Source of the DNA: Acidobacteriota bacterium
GTDB lineage: Bacteria > Acidobacteriota > Terriglobia > Terriglobales > Acidobacteriaceae
NCBI GenBank assembly: GCA_021802085.1
Contig: JAKAAZ010000006.1
Coordinates: 1 to 31,329 of the forward strand
Direction: 5' to 3'
DNA length: 31,329 nt
Both the position numbers and the translations under genes were made by a program. Positions 17,866 to 26,064 of this stretch are shown one piece after another. Numbering within the stretch: the stretch's first letter is position 1; each line of letters starts with the position of its first letter. Below the pieces are notes generated by a model that saw nothing but the letters and a program-made list of their open reading frames with translations, was not told the DNA's origin and did no database searches.

Positions 17866-19073
17866 TGTCAGAGCTTCTCACCGCTCCTACCGTTGTCGAT
17901 TCCAGCGAAGACCGCACCATGATTCTGAACATGGGCCCGCAGCATCCATCCACACATGGCGTTCTACGCCTGGTGCTGGAAATCGACGGCGAAGTAGTCG
18001 TTCGCGTCGCGCCGGACATCGGCTATCTGCACACCGGCATTGAGAAGACCTGCGAGGCAAAATTCTACCAACAGGTTGTGCCGCTCACCGACCGCATCGA
18101 TTATTGCAGCCCTATGCACAACAATCTTTGCTACTGTCTGGCGGTCGAGAAATTGCTTCGAGTAGAAATCCCGGAGCGCGCCCAGTGGCTGCGCGTCCTG
18201 CTCAGCGAGTTGACGCGGCTTAATTCGCATCTGATCTGGCTGGGCACCCACGCCATGGACATTGGCGCGCTCACTGTGTTCCTCTACTGCTTCCGCGAAC
18301 GCGAACAGATCCTGCGCCTCTTTGATGACCTTTCCGGTCAGCGCATGATGACCTCCTATTTCCGCATCGGTGGACTCGCGCTGGAACCGCCGCTGGATTT
18401 TTTCCCTCGCGTGCGCGCTTTCCTGAAGACGATGCCGGAGAAAATCGATGAATACGAAAATCTTCTCACCGGCAATCGAATCTTTATCAATCGCATCAAG
18501 GGTGTCGGTCTGCTGAGCGCCGCCGATGCTATTTCGCTGGGAGTGACTGGACCACCGCTGCGCGCCAGTGGCGTGGACTGGGATTTACGTCGCGACATGC
18601 CCTACACCGGGTACGAAAAATTTCAGTTCAAGGTGCCGGTGTCGAACGGCTGCGACGTTTGGTCGCGCTACGTGATACGCGTGCAGGAGATGCGCGAGTC
18701 GGTCAAGATTGCCACCCAGGCGCTGGACGGGATGCCTGAAGGCCCGATCAAAGCGAATGCGCCCAAAATCGTTCTTCCCGATCGCGAGGCGATGAAGACG
18801 CAGATGGAGGCGCTGATCCATCATTTCAAAATCGTCACGGAAGGTTTCGCCGTTCCCGCAGGCGAGGTCTACCAGGCCATCGAATCCTCACGCGGCGAAA
18901 TGGGCTATTACGTCGTCAGCGATGGCACCGCCAAACCCTATCGCGTGCACATGCGCAATCCAACTTTCGCGACGTTGCAGGCGATCGAGAAAATGTGCGT
19001 GGGCAGGCTCATCGCCGACGTTGTCGCCGCCATCGGTTCCATCGACATCGTACTGGGAGAGATTGACCGATGA
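17865..19073 (+). CDS. nuoD: NADH-quinone oxidoreductase subunit D
   Basis: The 49-kDa subunit of the peripheral arm, 402 residues, which forms the quinone site with NuoB. It contains MGPQHPSTHGVLRLVLEIDG, GYLHTGIEKTCE, TRLNSHLIWLGTHAMDIGA and the C-terminal end DIVLGEIDR. Related to the large subunit of [NiFe] hydrogenases but, as in all complex I, without the Ni-binding cysteines. The start overlaps the nuoC stop by one base and the stop overlaps the next ATG (ATGA), so three consecutive genes are coupled. Its expected partner NuoB, carrying cluster N2, is not encoded in this window. Confidence 0.97.
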   Translation: MSELLTAPTVVDSSEDRTMILNMGPQHPSTHGVLRLVLEIDGEVVVRVAPDIGYLHTGIEKTCEAKFYQQVVPLTDRIDYCSPMHNNLCYCLAVEKLLRVEIPERAQWLRVLLSELTRLNSHLIWLGTHAMDIGALTVFLYCFREREQILRLFDDLSGQRMMTSYFRIGGLALEPPLDFFPRVRAFLKTMPEKIDEYENLLTGNRIFINRIKGVGLLSAADAISLGVTGPPLRASGVDWDLRRDMPYTGYEKFQFKVPVSNGCDVWSRYVIRVQEMRESVKIATQALDGMPEGPIKANAPKIVLPDREAMKTQMEALIHHFKIVTEGFAVPAGEVYQAIESSRGEMGYYVVSDGTAKPYRVHMRNPTFATLQAIEKMCVGRLIADVVAAIGSIDIVLGEIDR

Positions 19074-19447
19074 TCGCCGCCGCTGAGGTTTCCGTGGATT
19101 CTCCCGCTTCCCCGCAGCTTGCTGCCGAGTTGTGGATCTCGTTGGTTTCCCTGCTTAGCTCGCATGTCGCCATGCATTCGATCGCGCGGCCCGAGTGCAA
19201 ATTGCGCGTCCATTCCAGTTCCAACGCTCGATTGGATGTGCTCGGACCCATTGGCAAACTCACCATCCTCGCACCCGACGCATCTGGCACGGGCGTTACG
19301 GAGTTTCGGCCGGAAGCGGGCGAGCTAGGTGACGAGTACGATACATTTTTCTTTACCGAAGAAGGTTTGCTCCAATTTGCAGCTTTGGATGGCGCCCTGG
19401 ACATGGAAGCGTCCGTCGACAATTTGCTGCGCAAGGTACAAGCATGA
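19070..19447 (+). CDS. Unrecognised 125-residue protein coupled between nuoD and nuoE
   Basis: The ATG overlaps the nuoD stop (ATGA) and its TGA overlaps the nuoE start (ATGA), so it is embedded in the operon and very likely translated. The protein is acidic and soluble, with no signal peptide. An N-terminal helical part (LAAELWISLVSLLSSH) is followed by a probable beta region (CKLRVHSS, ARLDVLGPIGKLTILAPD), then FRPEAGELGDEYDTFFFTEE and a C-terminal helix ALDMEASVDNLLRKVQA. There is a single Cys and no iron-sulfur, nucleotide or quinone motif. I do not recognise the family. Its position suggests an accessory or assembly factor of the peripheral arm, perhaps specific to a bacterial lineage; this is inference from position only. 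Confidence 0.8.
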   Translation: MIAAAEVSVDSPASPQLAAELWISLVSLLSSHVAMHSIARPECKLRVHSSSNARLDVLGPIGKLTILAPDASGTGVTEFRPEAGELGDEYDTFFFTEEGLLQFAALDGALDMEASVDNLLRKVQA

Positions 19448-19968
19448 GTCTGACAACGATTTCCGAGAATCCAAAGCCTGGCAGCACGATCTTTTCTCCT
19501 GAACTGGCCGCACGCTTTGACAGGCTGGCGACTCTCTACCCGGTTCGCCGCTCCGCGCTCATTCCCATGCTGCTATACGCGCAGGATGAAATTGGATATG
19601 TATCGGATGCTGCCATCGCGGAAATCGCCCAACGGCTCGACCTGACCGTGCTGGATGTGCGCAATGTGCTCAGCTACTACTCCATGCTGCGTACCAAACC
19701 CGTCGGTAAATACAACGTACAGGTCTGCACGAATATCAGTTGCATGGTGCGTGGCGGCCAGGAACTCTTTCAGCATTGCAAGAAGCGCCTCGGCATCGGC
19801 CACAAAGAGACCACGCCGGACGGACTTTTTTCTCTTGAAGAAGTCGAATGTATCGGGGCCTGCAGTTGGGCGCCCGCGGTGCAGGTCAACTACGATTTTC
19901 ATGAAAACCTGACGCCCGAAACAATGGACGCGCTGCTGGACGAATATCGAAGCAAGGCCGGTCAATAG
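19444..19968 (+). CDS. nuoE: NADH-quinone oxidoreductase subunit E
   Basis: The 24-kDa subunit with the [2Fe-2S] cluster N1a, a thioredoxin-like protein bound to NuoF. It has 174 residues. The four cluster ligands are all visible: Cys95 and Cys100 in CTNISC, and Cys136 and Cys140 in CIGAC. The N-terminal helical part has IPMLLYAQDEIGYVSDAA, typical of the family. It overlaps the preceding small gene by four bases, and nuoF starts five bases after the stop. Confidence 0.97.
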   Translation: MSLTTISENPKPGSTIFSPELAARFDRLATLYPVRRSALIPMLLYAQDEIGYVSDAAIAEIAQRLDLTVLDVRNVLSYYSMLRTKPVGKYNVQVCTNISCMVRGGQELFQHCKKRLGIGHKETTPDGLFSLEEVECIGACSWAPAVQVNYDFHENLTPETMDALLDEYRSKAGQ

Positions 19969-19973
19969 CAAAA

Positions 19974-21281
19974 ATGCCCACACTGGTTTCTCATCCCGAT
20001 GAAGTCAAGATCGTCAGCAGCCGCTTTGGCAAGGGTGCGACCGAGATCGACCGCTATATCGAACTGGGCGGTTATGAGGCGGTACGCCAGGCCATCGAGA
20101 AAGGGCCTGAGTGGATCATCACCGAGATGAAAGCTTCCAATCTTCGCGGCCGCGGCGGCGCTGGCTTCCCGACGGGCATGAAGTGGTCGTTTGTTCCCAA
20201 GCAATCGGAAAAACCGAAATATGTTCTGGTCAATGGCGATGAGAGCGAACCCGGCACCTGCAAAGACCACTTGATTTTCCTGCACGATCCGCACGCGGTC
20301 ATCGAGGGCGCCATCGTCGCCGGCATCGCCGTGGGCGCGAAAACAGGCTTTATCTATTTGCGCGGGGAATATCGTTACCTGCTCAAGATCATGGAAAAAG
20401 CCATCGCCGAGGCCTATGCCAAGGGCTTTCTTGGCAAAGGAATCTTTGGCTCGAGCTTCGACTTTGAGGTCATCTCGCAGACTGGAGCGGGCGCTTATGA
20501 AGTCGGCGAAGAGTCCGCGCTGATGGAGTCGCTCGAAGGCAAACGCGGCATCCCGCGGATTCGGCCGCCGTTCCCTGCCGTGGTCGGCCTGTATGGCGGG
20601 CCCACAGTCATCAACAATGCGGAGACCATTGCGTCGGTGCCCCACATTCTGCGCATGGGCGGGGAGGCGTATGCCAAAATCGGCTCCGCTCGCAACGGCG
20701 GTACGCGACTGTTCTGCATCAGCGGCCATGCCGAGCGCCCTGGCGTGTATGAACTGCCCATGGGCTACAACCTGAAGAAGATGATTTATGAAGTCGCCGG
20801 CGGCATTCGCGGCGGACGTCAGTTGAAGGCCGTCGTGCCCGGCGGTTCGTCCACGCCTGTCCTGTTGCCGAACGAAATCGATATTGGCATGGACTTCGAT
20901 CAGGTGGGCAAGGCAGGCAGTATGCTCGGTTCCGGCGGCGTCGTGGTACTCGATGAAACTGTCTGCATGGTCGAGTTTGCCCTGCGCACCATCCAGTTCT
21001 ATCAGCACGAGAGCTGCGGTTGGTGTATTCCCTGCCGCGAAGGCACGGACTGGTTAAAGAAAACGCTGACGCGTTTTCATGCCGGGGGTGGCGAAGCCAA
21101 AGACATTGAGAACATCCGTTATCTGGCGGAAAACATGCTGGGTCGCACTTTCTGCCCCCTTGGCGATGCGGCGGCTATGCCGACTATCGCTTTCATCAAA
21201 AAATTTCGGCATGAATTTGAAGACCACTTGAACGGAAGACCTTGCCCGTATGCGAAGCAACAAGAACTGGCTCTTGCGTGA
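19974..21281 (+). CDS. nuoF: NADH-quinone oxidoreductase subunit F
   Basis: The 51-kDa subunit that oxidises NADH with FMN and holds [4Fe-4S] cluster N3. It has 435 residues. The dinucleotide and FMN site is seen as NLRGRGGAGFPTGMKWSF and VNGDESEPGTCKD. The N3 ligands are Cys348, Cys351 and Cys354 (ESCGWCIPCREG) plus Cys394 (TFCPLGD). One oddity: the usual AYICGEETAL block reads AYEVGEESAL, so the commonly conserved Cys is Val. The stop codon overlaps a GTG that begins a hicA-like frame. The nuo operon then continues after the inserted toxin-antitoxin pair. Confidence 0.97.
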   Translation: MPTLVSHPDEVKIVSSRFGKGATEIDRYIELGGYEAVRQAIEKGPEWIITEMKASNLRGRGGAGFPTGMKWSFVPKQSEKPKYVLVNGDESEPGTCKDHLIFLHDPHAVIEGAIVAGIAVGAKTGFIYLRGEYRYLLKIMEKAIAEAYAKGFLGKGIFGSSFDFEVISQTGAGAYEVGEESALMESLEGKRGIPRIRPPFPAVVGLYGGPTVINNAETIASVPHILRMGGEAYAKIGSARNGGTRLFCISGHAERPGVYELPMGYNLKKMIYEVAGGIRGGRQLKAVVPGGSSTPVLLPNEIDIGMDFDQVGKAGSMLGSGGVVVLDETVCMVEFALRTIQFYQHESCGWCIPCREGTDWLKKTLTRFHAGGGEAKDIENIRYLAENMLGRTFCPLGDAAAMPTIAFIKKFRHEFEDHLNGRPCPYAKQQELALA

Positions 21282-21478
21282 AATACCGGGATTTTATTCG
21301 TATGATCCAAAAGGATGGCTAGATGCACGTGAGAACAACCGGCAGTCACAAACATTATCACCATCCGATGAAACCTGGAACGCTAACGATTGCCGGATCG
21401 GGTAACGACGATATCCCCAGGGGAACACTCACCAACATGCTGAAACAGGCCGGACTGAAGCAAGGGAGCCAGAAATGA
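21278..21478 (+). pseudogene. hicA: HicA-type toxin with in-frame amber codon and possible internal restart
   Basis: HicA toxins are small double-stranded RNA-binding-fold mRNA interferases. From GTG 21278, overlapping the nuoF stop, the frame reads VKYRDFIRMIQKDG, then TAG (21320-21322) where HicA normally has Trp (DGW). It resumes immediately with MHVRTTGSHKHYHHP and PGTLTIAG and ends IPRGTLTNMLKQAGL plus a short tail. The catalytic His in the TGSH motif is kept. The amber codon is a one-base change from TGG. AAGGA (21311-21315) lies seven bases before ATG 21323, so a 51-residue product without the first helix could be made. Its stop overlaps the hicB ATG. It may be inactivated, attenuated or read through. 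Confidence 0.82.
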
Positions 21479-21693
21479 GATACACGGTCATCTACGAGAA
21501 GTCGGCCACGGGCTATGGCGCCTATGTGCCCGATCTACCGGGACTGGGCGTCGTCGGCAAAACGCTTGACGATACCAAAAAGCTGATTCGCGAAGGCATC
21601 GAAGCACACATTCAGGTCATGCGAGAGCACGGCGAAGTTGTCCCCGAACCAACCTCTACAGCGGAAATGGTAGAAGTTCCTTTCTCCGCCTGA
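21475..21693 (+). CDS. hicB: HicB-type antitoxin
   Basis: 72 residues. The partial RNase H-like fold of HicB antitoxins is recognised by YTVIYEKSATGYGAYVPDLP followed by GLGVVGKTLDDTKKLIREGI, the HIQVMREHGE helix and the VPEPTSTAE end. No separate DNA-binding domain follows, so it is the short HicB form that neutralises HicA by binding it. The ATG overlaps the hicA stop (ATGA). The pair sits inside the nuo operon and must be transcribed with it unless it has its own promoter, which was not seen. nuoG starts 29 bases after the stop. Confidence 0.9.
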   Translation: MRYTVIYEKSATGYGAYVPDLPGLGVVGKTLDDTKKLIREGIEAHIQVMREHGEVVPEPTSTAEMVEVPFSA

Positions 21694-21722
21694 AATTGCG
21701 ATGCCCAGGAAAGTTCAAAAGT

Positions 21723-24071
21723 ATGGCTGATGTAACACTCACGGTCGATGGCAAAACGATCACCGCTCCCGCGGGCACGCTGTTGCTGGAGGCCTGCCGC
21801 AAGGTTGGCATCGAAATTCCGGCCTTCTGTTATTACCCTGGATTGTCGTTGCAGGCGGCGTGCCGGATGTGTCTGGTGCGCATTGAGAAAATGCCGAAGT
21901 TGCAAACCGCCTGCACCACGCCGGTCGCCGAAGGCATGATCGTCTCCACGGAAACGGACGAGATCAAGCAAGCGCGCAAAGCCATGCTGGAGCTGGTGCT
22001 GGCGAACCATCCGCTGGACTGCCCGGTCTGCGATGCTGGCGGCGAGTGCGAACTCCAGGACATGACATTCAAGTACGGAGCGGGCGGCTCGCAGTTCGTC
22101 GAGATAAAAAATCATCGCGAGGAACAGCAATGGTCCCCCGTGGTTTTCTTCGACCGTCCGCGCTGCATTCTCTGCTATCGCTGCGTTCGCGTCTGCAATG
22201 AAGGCATGGACGTTGCCGCGCTCGGCATTCAGCAGCGCAACTCCGGCTCCGTGATTGCGCCGAATGACCAGACTGAACTGGACTGCGAACAATGTGGCAT
22301 GTGCATCGACATCTGCCCCGTAGGCGCGCTCACCTCCGACACCTATCGCTATAAGACCCGGCCCTGGGAAATGACGCACGTCGGCACCATCTGCACCCAT
22401 TGCGGCGACGGCTGCAAAACCACCCTGGGCGTGCGCCGCAGCGACGACGGCATGCAGATTGTCCGTGGCGATAACCGCGATAAGAGCGGATTGAACGGAG
22501 AATTTCTGTGCGTCAAAGGCCGGTTCGCATTCGATTTCGCCAACAGCCCAGATCGCCTGACGCAGCCACTCGTCCGCCAGCCCAATGGAGAATTTGCGGC
22601 TGTCAGTTGGGAGGATGCAATCAAAGTCGTTGCCGAACGGTTCCGCTCTGCCCGCGACGAACGCGGCGGCAACAGTATCGGTGTCATCGGCTCAACCCGC
22701 ATCACCAACGAAGAAGCATATCTGCTGCAGAAAATCGCGCGAAGCGCATTCGGCACCAACAATATCGACCATCACCGGACCACGGACTATATTAGCTTCG
22801 CTCGCGCGCTTGCCGGCCAAAAGAATCGCTTTGCCAGCATCGCGGATGCAGGATCCGCCGCTGCCATCTTGATTCTCGGCAACGATCCGACCGAACAGCA
22901 TCCTCTGCTGGCATGGAACCTGCGCACGAATGTTCGCCACAATGGCGCCCGCATCTACCTGGCGAATCATCGTGAAATAAAATTGCGCCGACAGGCGAAA
23001 TCATTCGTTCAAATTCCTGCAGACGGGTACGAGGCCTTTGCGAACTTCCTCGGCGGCGCGCAAAATAGCGACTTCGGCGCGGATGCGGGCGCGCTGAGAC
23101 ACTCGCTGCGCCAGGAGCCAAATCTACTTATCGTCTTTGGCTCGGAATTGCGCGGCACAGCTATTGAAGCTTTAGTGAAGTTCGGACTTTCGCTCCCCGA
23201 TACGAAATTCGCCTGCCTCGGGGACTATGTCAATTCGCGCGGCGCGGCCGACATGGGGCTGTATCCCTACCTGCTTCCTGGCTATCAACCCATCCATGGC
23301 GACAGCGCTATCCGTGCGGAATACGGTGATCGCCTTCCTCGCGAATCCGGACTGGATATTGCGCAGATGTTCAAAGCGGCGGCGCGCAACGAACTCGCGG
23401 CGCTCTATGTGGTTGGAGACGATCCAGTGGAGCGGCTCGGGATTGCCGAGGAAACATTGCACAATACATTTCTCGTGGTGCAGGATATGTTCCTGACAGC
23501 GACCGCGAAGCAAGCCGACGTAGTGTTGCCGACGGCGAATCTCTACGAGAAATCTGGCACCGTGACCAATACTTTCGGCGATCTGCAATTGGTGAAGAAA
23601 GCTGCGGACCGCGCCGGTGTTCGCACCGACCTGGAACTGATCGTCCGCATTGCAGACACGATGGGAGAAGATGTGCACACGCTGGTCCCATTCGGCAAAG
23701 GGGTGCGCGCGGATATGGGACAGTCGCGAGGCGCGCAGTCCGGCGAAGCCGATCGCCATGGAATTTGGTTGGCGGCGCACAATCTCGAACCGAAGCTGAG
23801 CCCGTTCGATCCCAATGCGTTGCTGGATGAAATTCAACGGCTTGTGCCGGGCTATGATTTCGATCGACTCGACCTGCTGGGTGGAACGAGCCAGCGAGTA
23901 CAGCCCGCGGGCGATGGCCTGATCGGCATCTCCCAGATTGCCGACCGTGCGGATGGGATTCTGCCTTCGGGAGACACCCTGTTTACCTCCGGCACGTTGG
24001 GACATTACAGCGAAAAGCTGAGCGAAGTGGAAGTGTTTCAAGCGAAGAAAAGTATGGTGGCGGCTGATTGA
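21723..24071 (+). CDS. nuoG: NADH-quinone oxidoreductase subunit G with extra ferredoxin-type site
   Basis: The 75-kDa subunit, 782 residues. Iron-sulfur sites in order: [2Fe-2S] N1b (Cys36, 47, 50, 64); His-ligated N5 (His96, Cys100, 103, 109); CILCYRCVRVC (Cys148, 151, 154, 158) plus CEQCGMCIDIC (Cys188, 191, 194, 198); and N7 (Cys224, 227, 231, 263). The rest is a molybdopterin-oxidoreductase-like domain with no obvious cofactor site. In E. coli NuoG the ferredoxin-like stretch keeps only enough cysteines for N4. Here all eight are present, as in hydrogenase and formate dehydrogenase subunits, so an additional [4Fe-4S] cluster is predicted. ATG 21723 has AGGAAAG upstream and starts right at the ferredoxin fold, so the upstream TTG 21696 is rejected. 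It follows hicB by 29 bases. Confidence 0.96.
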   Translation: MADVTLTVDGKTITAPAGTLLLEACRKVGIEIPAFCYYPGLSLQAACRMCLVRIEKMPKLQTACTTPVAEGMIVSTETDEIKQARKAMLELVLANHPLDCPVCDAGGECELQDMTFKYGAGGSQFVEIKNHREEQQWSPVVFFDRPRCILCYRCVRVCNEGMDVAALGIQQRNSGSVIAPNDQTELDCEQCGMCIDICPVGALTSDTYRYKTRPWEMTHVGTICTHCGDGCKTTLGVRRSDDGMQIVRGDNRDKSGLNGEFLCVKGRFAFDFANSPDRLTQPLVRQPNGEFAAVSWEDAIKVVAERFRSARDERGGNSIGVIGSTRITNEEAYLLQKIARSAFGTNNIDHHRTTDYISFARALAGQKNRFASIADAGSAAAILILGNDPTEQHPLLAWNLRTNVRHNGARIYLANHREIKLRRQAKSFVQIPADGYEAFANFLGGAQNSDFGADAGALRHSLRQEPNLLIVFGSELRGTAIEALVKFGLSLPDTKFACLGDYVNSRGAADMGLYPYLLPGYQPIHGDSAIRAEYGDRLPRESGLDIAQMFKAAARNELAALYVVGDDPVERLGIAEETLHNTFLVVQDMFLTATAKQADVVLPTANLYEKSGTVTNTFGDLQLVKKAADRAGVRTDLELIVRIADTMGEDVHTLVPFGKGVRADMGQSRGAQSGEADRHGIWLAAHNLEPKLSPFDPNALLDEIQRLVPGYDFDRLDLLGGTSQRVQPAGDGLIGISQIADRADGILPSGDTLFTSGTLGHYSEKLSEVEVFQAKKSMVAAD

Positions 24072-24160
24072 CAATTCAAACGTCTGTCCGGCCATAGAAA
24101 ATGCCGCGACGGGGCAGTGCGCGAATCGGGAATTGGGTTTGAAGTGGAAATGATACGAAC

Positions 24161-25207
24161 GTGAATATTCTGATCTTTGTTCTTTTAAGTCTGCTGAAAG
24201 TGGCCGTGGTGACTGTCATCTTTTTGATGGCGGTGGCCTATACGGTGCTACTGGAGCGCAAACTTGTAGGCCGCATTCAGAACCGCTGGGGCCCCTCCCG
24301 CGTTGGCCCCTTCGGGCTGCTGCAACCGCTGGCCGACGGTCTGAAGCTTTTTTTGAAGGAAGACCTGATGCCGACGGCGGTCTTTCGTCCGCTGTTCATT
24401 CTGGCGCCGATCATCGCGCTCTCCTGCTCTTTGATTTCCATTGGCGTAATTCCGTTCGGGGAAAACATCCATTGGCATGGCGTGGATATGTTTCAGATCG
24501 CCGACGTCAACGTCGGGCTGCTGGTCATCCTGGGCGTCACCTCCATCGGCGTGTATGGAATTGCACTGTCCGGCTGGTCTTCGAACAACAAATACTCTCT
24601 ACTGGGATCTCTGCGCTCGACGGCGCAGATGATCAGTTATGAACTTGCGCTCGGTCTGTCTGTGATTGGGGTTGTGCTGCGCGCCGGATCGCTTCGTTTG
24701 CGCGACATTGTGAACATACAAAACACGCATGGAATCTTATCGTGGAACATCTTCGGAGGCATACAGATCGTCGCTTTCTTTATTTATTTGACGGCCGCGT
24801 TTGCGGAAACCAATCGCACTCCATTCGACCTGCCGGAAGCGGAGAGCGAACTGACGGCCGGCTATCACACCGAATATAGTTCCATGAAATTTGCCATGTT
24901 CTTCATGGCCGAGTACGCCAATATGATCACTGTCGGCTGCGTTGCCACGCTGCTGTTCTTAGGCGGATGGTCAAGCCCCTTTGGCAACCTGCTTCCAGCC
25001 TTCGGCGGCGTGGTCGTGCAGGCCCTTCTTCCAGTATTCTGGTTCGTCGCCAAGGTTTTCTGCTTCCTGTTTCTCTACGTGTGGGTCCGCGGAACATTGC
25101 CGCGTTTCCGTTATGACCAGCTGATGGGATTTGGCTGGAAATTTCTTTTACCGATTGCCATTGTGAATGTGATGGCAACCAGTCTGGTCCTGGCCTTCCA
25201 TGGGTAA
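24161..25207 (+). CDS. nuoH: NADH-quinone oxidoreductase subunit H
   Basis: A membrane subunit forming the quinone-access cavity, 348 residues with about eight helices, GTG start. Diagnostic loops are LLERKLVGRIQNRWGPSRVG, LADGLKLFLKED and the acidic quinone-site loop AETNRTPFDLPEAESELTAG. It lies 89 bases after nuoG. The gene expected next, nuoI, is missing: nuoJ begins 33 bases after this stop. Confidence 0.97.
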   Translation: MNILIFVLLSLLKVAVVTVIFLMAVAYTVLLERKLVGRIQNRWGPSRVGPFGLLQPLADGLKLFLKEDLMPTAVFRPLFILAPIIALSCSLISIGVIPFGENIHWHGVDMFQIADVNVGLLVILGVTSIGVYGIALSGWSSNNKYSLLGSLRSTAQMISYELALGLSVIGVVLRAGSLRLRDIVNIQNTHGILSWNIFGGIQIVAFFIYLTAAFAETNRTPFDLPEAESELTAGYHTEYSSMKFAMFFMAEYANMITVGCVATLLFLGGWSSPFGNLLPAFGGVVVQALLPVFWFVAKVFCFLFLYVWVRGTLPRFRYDQLMGFGWKFLLPIAIVNVMATSLVLAFHG

Positions 25208-25240
25208 GCCATCCCAACAGTCCGCGGGAGCCGGAGCGCG

Positions 25241-25735
25241 ATGAATCTAGCGATCTTCATTCTTTTCGGACTTCTATGCCTGGGCGGCGCGTTGAACCTG
25301 CTGCTGCAGCGGCACCCGATCAACAGTGCGCTGTCACTGATCGTCGTCATGTCATCGCTCTCTGTTCTGTACTTGTTGCTGGGCGCTGAGTTTCTTGCAG
25401 TAGCGCAGATCATCGTTTACTCCGGCGCCATTATGGTGCTGTTTGTTTTTGTGATTATGCTGTTGAACGCCGGCGAGGAAGAGCGCACCCATGGCAGCCG
25501 GGCCGCGTATCTGGCAGGCGTTCCCGGAGTGCTAGCGTTGTTTACGGTTTTGGCATCCACGTTTTTCACACTGCGGACCAGCTTTGGAAATGCGCGGTTG
25601 GGTGCATTTGTGGCCACGACCAGCGATCTCAGCCGGGTCTTGTTCCGGAATCTTCTGCTGCCGTTTGAAGTCACTTCCATCTTGATTCTGGTAGCGATCC
25701 TGGGCGCTGTTGTGCTGGCGCGGAAGGAGCATTGA
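25241..25735 (+). CDS. nuoJ: NADH-quinone oxidoreductase subunit J
   Basis: A membrane subunit of 164 residues with five helices. The conserved third helix AVAQIIVYSGAIMVLFVFVI contains the Tyr and Gly positions typical of NuoJ/ND6. GGGAG and GGAG lie 4-11 bases before ATG 25241. Its C-terminus ends ARKEH, and the sequence encoding it contains the AGGAG ribosome site of nuoK. Confidence 0.96.
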   Translation: MNLAIFILFGLLCLGGALNLLLQRHPINSALSLIVVMSSLSVLYLLLGAEFLAVAQIIVYSGAIMVLFVFVIMLLNAGEEERTHGSRAAYLAGVPGVLALFTVLASTFFTLRTSFGNARLGAFVATTSDLSRVLFRNLLLPFEVTSILILVAILGAVVLARKEH

Positions 25736-25736
25736 C

Positions 25737-26042
25737 GTGGCCGTTCCAATGGTCTGCTATCTAGTACTGAGCGCCGCGCTGTTCTCGATCGGTATATTTG
25801 CATTTCTGATCAAGCGCAACATCATCACCATTTTCATGTCGATTGAGCTAATGCTGAACGGCGTGAACCTGGCGTTTGTCGCCTTTGCCAACCACTGGCA
25901 CCAGGTGAGCGGCCAGATTTTCGTGTTTTTTGTGATGGTCGTCGCCGCCGCGGAGGCTGCTGTCGGTCTTGCCATCATCATCTCCCTGTTCCGCTCGCGG
26001 AACACATTGAACGTGGACCAGATCAATTTGATGAAGCTATGA
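25737..26042 (+). CDS. nuoK: NADH-quinone oxidoreductase subunit K
   Basis: A small three-helix membrane subunit, 101 residues from GTG 25737, which has AGGAG seven bases upstream; ATG 25749 is an alternative that would remove four residues. The two buried glutamates needed for proton movement are present: Glu37 in FMSIELMLNGVN and Glu73 in AAAEAAVGLA (E. coli Glu36 and Glu72). It starts one base after the nuoJ stop. Confidence 0.96.
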   Translation: MAVPMVCYLVLSAALFSIGIFAFLIKRNIITIFMSIELMLNGVNLAFVAFANHWHQVSGQIFVFFVMVVAAAEAAVGLAIIISLFRSRNTLNVDQINLMKL

Positions 26043-26064
26043 CGATTTTCGATTTGACGAGATT

